DNA of 8,806 nt, taken from assembly GCA_021826835.1 (NCBI GenBank), contig JAKAYH010000070.1:1-8806 (forward strand), in the 5' to 3' direction. The position numbers and the translations under genes are program-made. This DNA comes from Thermoplasmata archaeon (GTDB taxonomy: Archaea; Thermoplasmatota; Thermoplasmata; Thermoplasmatales; Thermoplasmataceae). A model generated the notes under the pieces. The model was not told where the DNA came from. It saw nothing but the letters and a program-made list of their open reading frames with translations, and did not search any database. Of the stretch, positions 5,024 through 8,806 are shown in pieces. The stretch's first letter is position 1, and each line of letters begins with the position of its first letter.

Positions 5024-6748
5024 TTATTCACCCATCCTTGCCTCTATTAGGAATCCGAATCTTGAGTTTGGAGTGAGATTTGATATTTTAAAACCTGAAT
5101 TTTCAAGTATGTCTCTTAATTCTTCTAATGACCTTTCTTTTCCACCTGTTGTACATAGCATATTCATGTCCAGCATTCCCCCATTTTGAGAATCTGAATT
5201 CAACAATCGATCAACAATGTAAATCGAACCCCCTTCCAGCAAAGCATTCCTTGCATTCTTGAGTATAATATGAGCAGATTTGTCATTCCAGTCGTGCAGA
5301 ACTCTACATAGAAATATTACGTTAGCCTTGAACGGAAAAGATGCGAAGATATTTCCTTCCACAAACTCCAATTTACAATTCGTATTATTTTTCCTAGCCA
5401 AGTTTATTACACCGGGTGTGTCAAAAAGCATGGTCCTTATATTGGGAAATTTCTGTTTAAGCAGGCATAACAGTATTCCATATCCACCTCCTGCATCAGC
5501 TATAATCTCGTCACCATTTATGCGGATTAAGTTACTGATTTGTGAATAGTCATGCAGTGCGTAGAAAGCCATCGCTTCCTGATAAATTTTAAGATTCTGG
5601 AGATTTTTCTCGATGCTGCCAAAAAACTTTTTTCCTGAATCCTCACTGTTCTGCTTGTCCCCATTAAACAATGCACTACTTAGATTCTCCCACGGTTTTT
5701 TATGAAACTCCCTCCAATTCCATATGGCTGCTTTAGCATTATAACTTGAATCGCTTCTAAAAAGGGAACCCTCCATTGTAGTTTTCCAGATATTATCTTC
5801 CTTAGAAACAAGGTTTACCTCCCAGAGTGCCCTCATTATTCTTTCAACCTTGCTTTCTTCCAGATTAAGACGTTCTGACACTTTCTTGGAGGTTGCTGGC
5901 AGAATGTCCATAATGCCCATTTTGGATATGGTAAATAATAGTTCTGTGTTCCAGAACCCAACCATTTTATTAGAAAGTGCCTGAAGTGGAGTCTCCATTT
6001 GTTCTCTTACTGTAGACAGTGTGCTTCCATCTTCATCAATAATACTGATTTCTCCATATCTGGTAATGACTCTTGCATGTCCATTATAAAAAGGCTCGAT
6101 GTATTCATACCTTACATCATAGAGGCCGTCACCGTTTTTATCAATGTGAAACCAGCCAGCCGAATCCCTGGCGCAACTGATGCCTTTATGGAATGGGGTC
6201 AGATCGATGAATTCCTTTTCATTAAGCCTTTTACCATATTTATCTATGTGGACATGCATTCCATTATCTAGCTGCACAACAGCGTATGACTCTCTGAAAT
6301 CGCCAGCATATCTATATGTTTGTTCATATGCTTTTTTACCGTCTGCGAGAATGTGCCCAAATCTTAAGTCACTGTACTGAACACTACACCTGTTATCCTG
6401 GAAGTTGCCGCACCAGAGAAATCTGTTGGAATAAGCGGGATTTCCCTTTGGATCTATATGGTAATATACACCATTATTTGAAACAGTCGCAAGATTTTCA
6501 TAGTACCCCCATACCCTGTCATATTTTTCCGTGTATACCGACCTGCCATGTGCATCAATGTGAAACCACTTATGATCTTTCTTGGCAGGTGCAAGACCAG
6601 GGGGATGAAATGATAAAACTTCCTCAAATCTTTCACCATACATGGGGTCGCCATTTAAAATGTGATGTGTTAGGTCAATTGATACCTTAGATCCTTCCCA
6701 TAACTCTTCTAATTCCTTTTTATCCTTCAGTGAGTTAAACTCGTTCAT
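5024..6748 (-). CDS. WG-repeat / SAM-dependent O-methyltransferase fusion protein
   Basis: The 574-residue protein combines two modules. Residues about 20-245 are WG-type repeats: HI(D/L)xxG cores begin at residues 28, 63, 97, 132, 167, 201 and 236, a spacing of 34-35, each followed by Y/F-rich segments such as FRESYAVVQ and FHKGISCAR. Residues about 250-574 are a Methyltransf_2-type O-methyltransferase. It has a winged-helix dimerisation part (about 262-330, VSERLNLEESKVERIMRAL), SAM motif I ADAGGGYG (417-424), FDTPGV (442-447) for the ribose-binding acid, GNIF (465-468), RVLHDWND (482-489) with the catalytic-type H485, and the DMNMLCTTGGKER block (527-539). Enzymes of this class methylate hydroxyls on small molecules such as phenols or antibiotic sugars. 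WG repeats usually mediate binding, so they may hold a substrate or carrier (inference). ATG 6746-6748 has GGTGAGG 7 nt upstream, inside the radical SAM gene; the intergenic gap is 1 nt. Confidence 0.88.
   Translation of the reverse strand: MNEFNSLKDKKELEELWEGSKVSIDLTHHILNGDPMYGERFEEVLSFHPPGLAPAKKDHKWFHIDAHGRSVYTEKYDRVWGYYENLATVSNNGVYYHIDPKGNPAYSNRFLWCGNFQDNRCSVQYSDLRFGHILADGKKAYEQTYRYAGDFRESYAVVQLDNGMHVHIDKYGKRLNEKEFIDLTPFHKGISCARDSAGWFHIDKNGDGLYDVRYEYIEPFYNGHARVITRYGEISIIDEDGSTLSTVREQMETPLQALSNKMVGFWNTELLFTISKMGIMDILPATSKKVSERLNLEESKVERIMRALWEVNLVSKEDNIWKTTMEGSLFRSDSSYNAKAAIWNWREFHKKPWENLSSALFNGDKQNSEDSGKKFFGSIEKNLQNLKIYQEAMAFYALHDYSQISNLIRINGDEIIADAGGGYGILLCLLKQKFPNIRTMLFDTPGVINLARKNNTNCKLEFVEGNIFASFPFKANVIFLCRVLHDWNDKSAHIILKNARNALLEGGSIYIVDRLLNSDSQNGGMLDMNMLCTTGGKERSLEELRDILENSGFKISNLTPNSRFGFLIEARMGE
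5028..5032 (-). promoter_or_regulatory. Ribosome site for the phosphatase GTG start, inside the upstream gene
   Basis: GGTGA formed by the Gly-Glu codons at the end of the methyltransferase gene lies 4 nt before the GTG. With zero bases between stop and start, it points to coupled translation and supports the GTG over any later start. Confidence 0.5.
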
Positions 6749-6749
6749 T

Positions 6750-7841
6750 TTATTTCCTCACCAGTGTGAGAGGTTTGCGCATATTGCACTTCAGACATAT
6801 GCTGTTTGTCCTGTAACTTTTTAGAAGGTTCCTGTAACTTGAGCTCTTCCATATGGATTCCAGGCCACCTCCTTCCATGACATTACCAAATGAACCGAGT
6901 TTTTTTCGTTCAGCATCGGGGGCACAGCATGGGTCGAATTTTCCTTCATAATTTACCCAGGCTTCTTTACCCAAAAAAGGGCATTCCCATTCTCCAGGCA
7001 TCATTCCTGGCGATCCTACTTCAAGCCTGTTAAAATTTTCAAGTAGTATGTGGTTTCCGTATTTATTAACTCTTCTTCTTACAATATCATTACATCTATC
7101 CACAACATTATTCCACCTTTCAATAGATTCTTTTGATCTTCTCATATCTAAACTTGCGATCTCTGGAAAGTTTACCCATAACTGATGTCCCTTCACTCTG
7201 TCAACTCCAAGAGCTATTGCCATATCCAGGATATCTGGAAGCTCGTTAACATTTGTTTCCAAGAATGTGCATTGAAGAGTGATCCTGCATCTTTTCTTCG
7301 TAGACTCTGCGATCATGTCTCTGGTAGCAATAAATACCTTTAGGTCGTTGAGGCGCTTATCGAATAGTGATCCTTTCATTATTGATTCCTGGGTATTCTT
7401 AGTTGCTCCATTCCATGAAATTTTAACATCACTTGTAACCTCACAGATCAGACGTGCCCATTTCTCAGGGCCCAGTCTTGGCCAGGTTCCGTTTGTGGTC
7501 AGGTTCAGTCTTACACCCGTTTGCTTGCATAAATCTACAATATCTTCAAAATTTTCGTAAAGGAGCGGTTCTCCCATTGTTGATGGTATTACCTCTACCA
7601 ATCCATATTTAACCATTTCGCTAACAGTTTTCCTTATAATTTCAAAGTCCATCCTTCTATGAGGTTTGTTTTTTAAGATTCTCTCCTTCCTCAAAGGGCT
7701 GAAAATACTGTGCTCCTCGCACATTATGCATGACATGTTACAATCATCAGGATTTGTGTCGAACGTTATCCTCCATGGATAAGTTCCCAACCTGTCTTTC
7801 GTTATTTCAGATTTTTCATTATAACTGACTGTATTATTCAT
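6750..7841 (-). CDS. Radical SAM enzyme with SPASM/twitch-like C-terminal domain
   Basis: It uses S-adenosylmethionine and iron-sulfur clusters for radical chemistry on an unknown substrate. The 363-residue chain begins with a short strand (WRITFDTNPDD) leading to C34-x3-C38-x2-C41, the [4Fe-4S] site of the radical SAM core. Next comes the SAM-binding GEP motif in STMGEPLLYENF (87-98), LTTNGTW (114-120) and the (beta/alpha) barrel to about residue 250. A C-terminal cysteine set follows, C287, C305-C306, C349 and C352, with WVNYEGKFDPCC resembling SPASM domains. It has fewer cysteines than a full two-cluster SPASM, so one auxiliary cluster is more likely. Relatives act on peptides or on sugars and other small metabolites; the epimerase and glycosyltransferases nearby favour a glycan-type substrate, but that is inference. 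The ATG has GGGGGAT at 7845-7851. It follows the epimerase by 11 nt and precedes the methyltransferase by 1 nt. Confidence 0.88.
   Translation of the reverse strand: MNNTVSYNEKSEITKDRLGTYPWRITFDTNPDDCNMSCIMCEEHSIFSPLRKERILKNKPHRRMDFEIIRKTVSEMVKYGLVEVIPSTMGEPLLYENFEDIVDLCKQTGVRLNLTTNGTWPRLGPEKWARLICEVTSDVKISWNGATKNTQESIMKGSLFDKRLNDLKVFIATRDMIAESTKKRCRITLQCTFLETNVNELPDILDMAIALGVDRVKGHQLWVNFPEIASLDMRRSKESIERWNNVVDRCNDIVRRRVNKYGNHILLENFNRLEVGSPGMMPGEWECPFLGKEAWVNYEGKFDPCCAPDAERKKLGSFGNVMEGGGLESIWKSSSYRNLLKSYRTNSICLKCNMRKPLTLVRK
6756..6762 (-). promoter_or_regulatory. Ribosome site of the WG-methyltransferase gene (GGTGAGG)
   Basis: GGTGAGG lies 7 nt before the ATG and overlaps the last sense codons of the radical SAM gene. 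It fixes the start at 6746-6748 and suggests translational coupling. Confidence 0.6.
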
Positions 7842-7844
7842 TTC

Positions 7845-7851
7845 ATCCCCC
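7845..7851 (-). promoter_or_regulatory. Ribosome site of the radical SAM gene (GGGGGAT)
   Basis: A G5AT tract lies in the 11-nt gap between the epimerase stop and the radical SAM ATG, 3 nt before the start codon. It supports the chosen start. Confidence 0.55.
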
Positions 7852-7852
7852 T

Positions 7853-8806
7853 TTAAATATTATTTCTGAACCATTCTGTTGTTTTGCTAATACCTTCATT
7901 CAGGGAATAAGTGGGTTTCCATTTCAAAATTTTTCTTGTGCGCTCTGCATCAAAACCAAAAGATATGGGATTTCCGTTAAGAAGCTCCCCGGGTTCATAT
8001 TTATCACTACTCAATATGTTGTCTCTGAATCCAGTTATTTCTCCTATGATGCTCGACAGTTCCTCGTTGTTTACTACTTTGTCCCCTAAATTCCCTGCTA
8101 TGTTTAAACATAAATTCAATTCTTTCAATTCGTTGAGGAATTGTTCTGATTTGCCATAATCGCTTTGCTTTACCAAAGCACTGTAAGCACCAATCACATC
8201 TCCAATGTAAGTCCATAATCTTTTAGATTTTGGCGATTTCAATAGAAATTTTTCACTTCTCAAACCTTTCATTATGAGCCTGGCAACTAATTCATCAGTT
8301 CTCATCATTTCACCATAACTTGATCCGACCCTTGTTATAATAATTGGAATTCCAAAGGATCGATAGTAAGTAAGATAGAGGGTTTCGACTGCAGCTTTAG
8401 TCCAACCATAAATAGAGGTGGGATTTGTTGGTGTTAACTCATTATAGGTACCGCTATACCCGTAAAGTGCGTTAAAACTGCTTGGATAAACCAGAGTAGG
8501 CTTATTTGAGGCATGCCTTACTGCTTCAAGTAGACCAATGGCTGGAGATAAATTACCATATATTCCAGAGCGGGGAGAGTCGGTTCCAAAGGGCCTATCT
8601 GGAAACCCAATGGCACAGTCAAATATCATGTCTATTTTTTCAATATCCTGAACGCTGATATCTAATGAAGATTTCCAGATATAATCCACCTGATCCAATA
8701 TACCAAACGACTTCAGACGGGTACATTCTTCCTTCCTTACAAAATCAATTAGTGTAACTTCATTATTAGACTTTAAAAAGAAATTTGCCAATGATGAACC
8801 CAAAAC
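7853..8806 (-). CDS. NAD-dependent epimerase/dehydratase, extended SDR (5' end outside window)
   Basis: It is predicted to convert an NDP-sugar (epimerase, dehydratase or reductase) in the cytoplasm, feeding the glycosyltransferases. The frame is open to the right edge, and the in-window TTG at 8801-8803 is not the start: the sequence there (VLGSSLANFFL) is the end of the glycine-rich GxxGxxG NAD-binding loop, so roughly 10-20 residues are missing. Counting from that TTG, acidic D20 in TLIDF suits NAD binding. VYPSSFNALYG (105-115) holds the catalytic Ser region, and the active-site Y132-x3-K136 lies in IYGWTKAA. RVGSSYG (158-164), RLWTYIGDVIGAY (195-207) and the C-terminal WKPTYSLNEGI (295-305) are the substrate-binding hallmarks of GalE/RmlB-like enzymes. 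It is the first visible gene of the operon, whose promoter lies beyond 8806. The exact sugar cannot be read. Confidence 0.88.
   Translation of the reverse strand, partial: VLGSSLANFFLKSNNEVTLIDFVRKEECTRLKSFGILDQVDYIWKSSLDISVQDIEKIDMIFDCAIGFPDRPFGTDSPRSGIYGNLSPAIGLLEAVRHASNKPTLVYPSSFNALYGYSGTYNELTPTNPTSIYGWTKAAVETLYLTYYRSFGIPIIITRVGSSYGEMMRTDELVARLIMKGLRSEKFLLKSPKSKRLWTYIGDVIGAYSALVKQSDYGKSEQFLNELKELNLCLNIAGNLGDKVVNNEELSSIIGEITGFRDNILSSDKYEPGELLNGNPISFGFDAERTRKILKWKPTYSLNEGISKTTEWFRNNI

Noticed and set aside
6316..6690. Plus-strand open frame of 124 codons within the WG-repeat part
   Set aside because: It is the shadow of the repeat-bearing methyltransferase gene. The repeated HID codons on the minus strand explain its Cys/His-rich product, which could be misread as a zinc protein.
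7853..8806. Complete epimerase starting at TTG 8801-8803
   Set aside because: The residues at this point belong to the middle of the NAD-binding glycine-rich loop, so the true start is beyond the window.
4388..8806. RiPP biosynthetic cluster with a precursor peptide
   Set aside because: The gaps between genes are 0-11 nt and no small peptide gene is seen in either strand between them. Sugar-type enzymes surround the radical SAM gene. A precursor outside the window cannot be excluded.
1..8806. tRNA, rRNA or riboswitch genes
   Set aside because: I found no cloverleaf-like arrangement, conserved rRNA segments or recognisable riboswitch core by reading. A covariance-model scan would be needed to exclude small ncRNAs.

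Overview
The window looks archaeal and most resembles the AT-rich acidophilic archaea of the Thermoplasmata. The reasons are as follows. The plus-strand glycosyltransferase has a TATA box about 25 bases before its ATG and no leader. The genes that do have leaders carry Shine-Dalgarno sites of the GGTGATC/GGTGAGG/GGGGGAT kind. Arginine is mostly AGA/AGG and isoleucine is often ATA. This placement is an inference, not a database match.

Left part (1 to about 656): the 5' half of an IS3-family insertion sequence on the minus strand. It has a strong promoter and ribosome site, orfA, a slippery A8 tract, and the start of orfB running off the left edge. Next (about 657-1339) is a long non-coding stretch dense in short AT-rich repeats: six exact GTTAATTC/GAATTAAC octamers, two similar imperfect hairpins, a 14-bp perfect palindrome and a 14-bp perfect inverted repeat. 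Its right end holds a possible relic of a Cro/XRE-type helix-turn-helix gene that runs into the antisense 3' end of the next gene.

Middle (1340-4391): two glycosyltransferases. A GT2-type enzyme lies on the minus strand, with an uncertain start and an unrecognised N-terminal domain. A GT4-type enzyme lies on the plus strand. Between them is a 499-base gap that holds no convincing gene.

Right part (4388-8806): a compact minus-strand operon, transcribed from the right edge leftwards. It encodes an NAD-dependent sugar epimerase/dehydratase (5' end outside the window), a radical SAM enzyme with a C-terminal SPASM/twitch-like cysteine set, an unusual fusion of WG repeats to a SAM-dependent O-methyltransferase, and a histidine phosphatase. 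Gaps are 11, 1 and 0 nt, so the four are probably co-translated. The operon's last gene converges on the GT4 gene and the two stop codons overlap by 4 nt.

Taken together, this is a piece of an accessory locus for building a decorated surface glycan, glycolipid or glycosylated small molecule. It has sugar-nucleotide editing (epimerase), radical chemistry (SPASM enzyme), O-methylation, a phosphatase step and two glycosyl transfers, bordered by a mobile element. The most unusual item is the WG-repeat/O-methyltransferase fusion, with repeat cores at a strict 34-35 residue spacing. Its direct coupling to a radical SAM enzyme and a histidine phosphatase could be a specialised modification module that I do not recognise as a described system.
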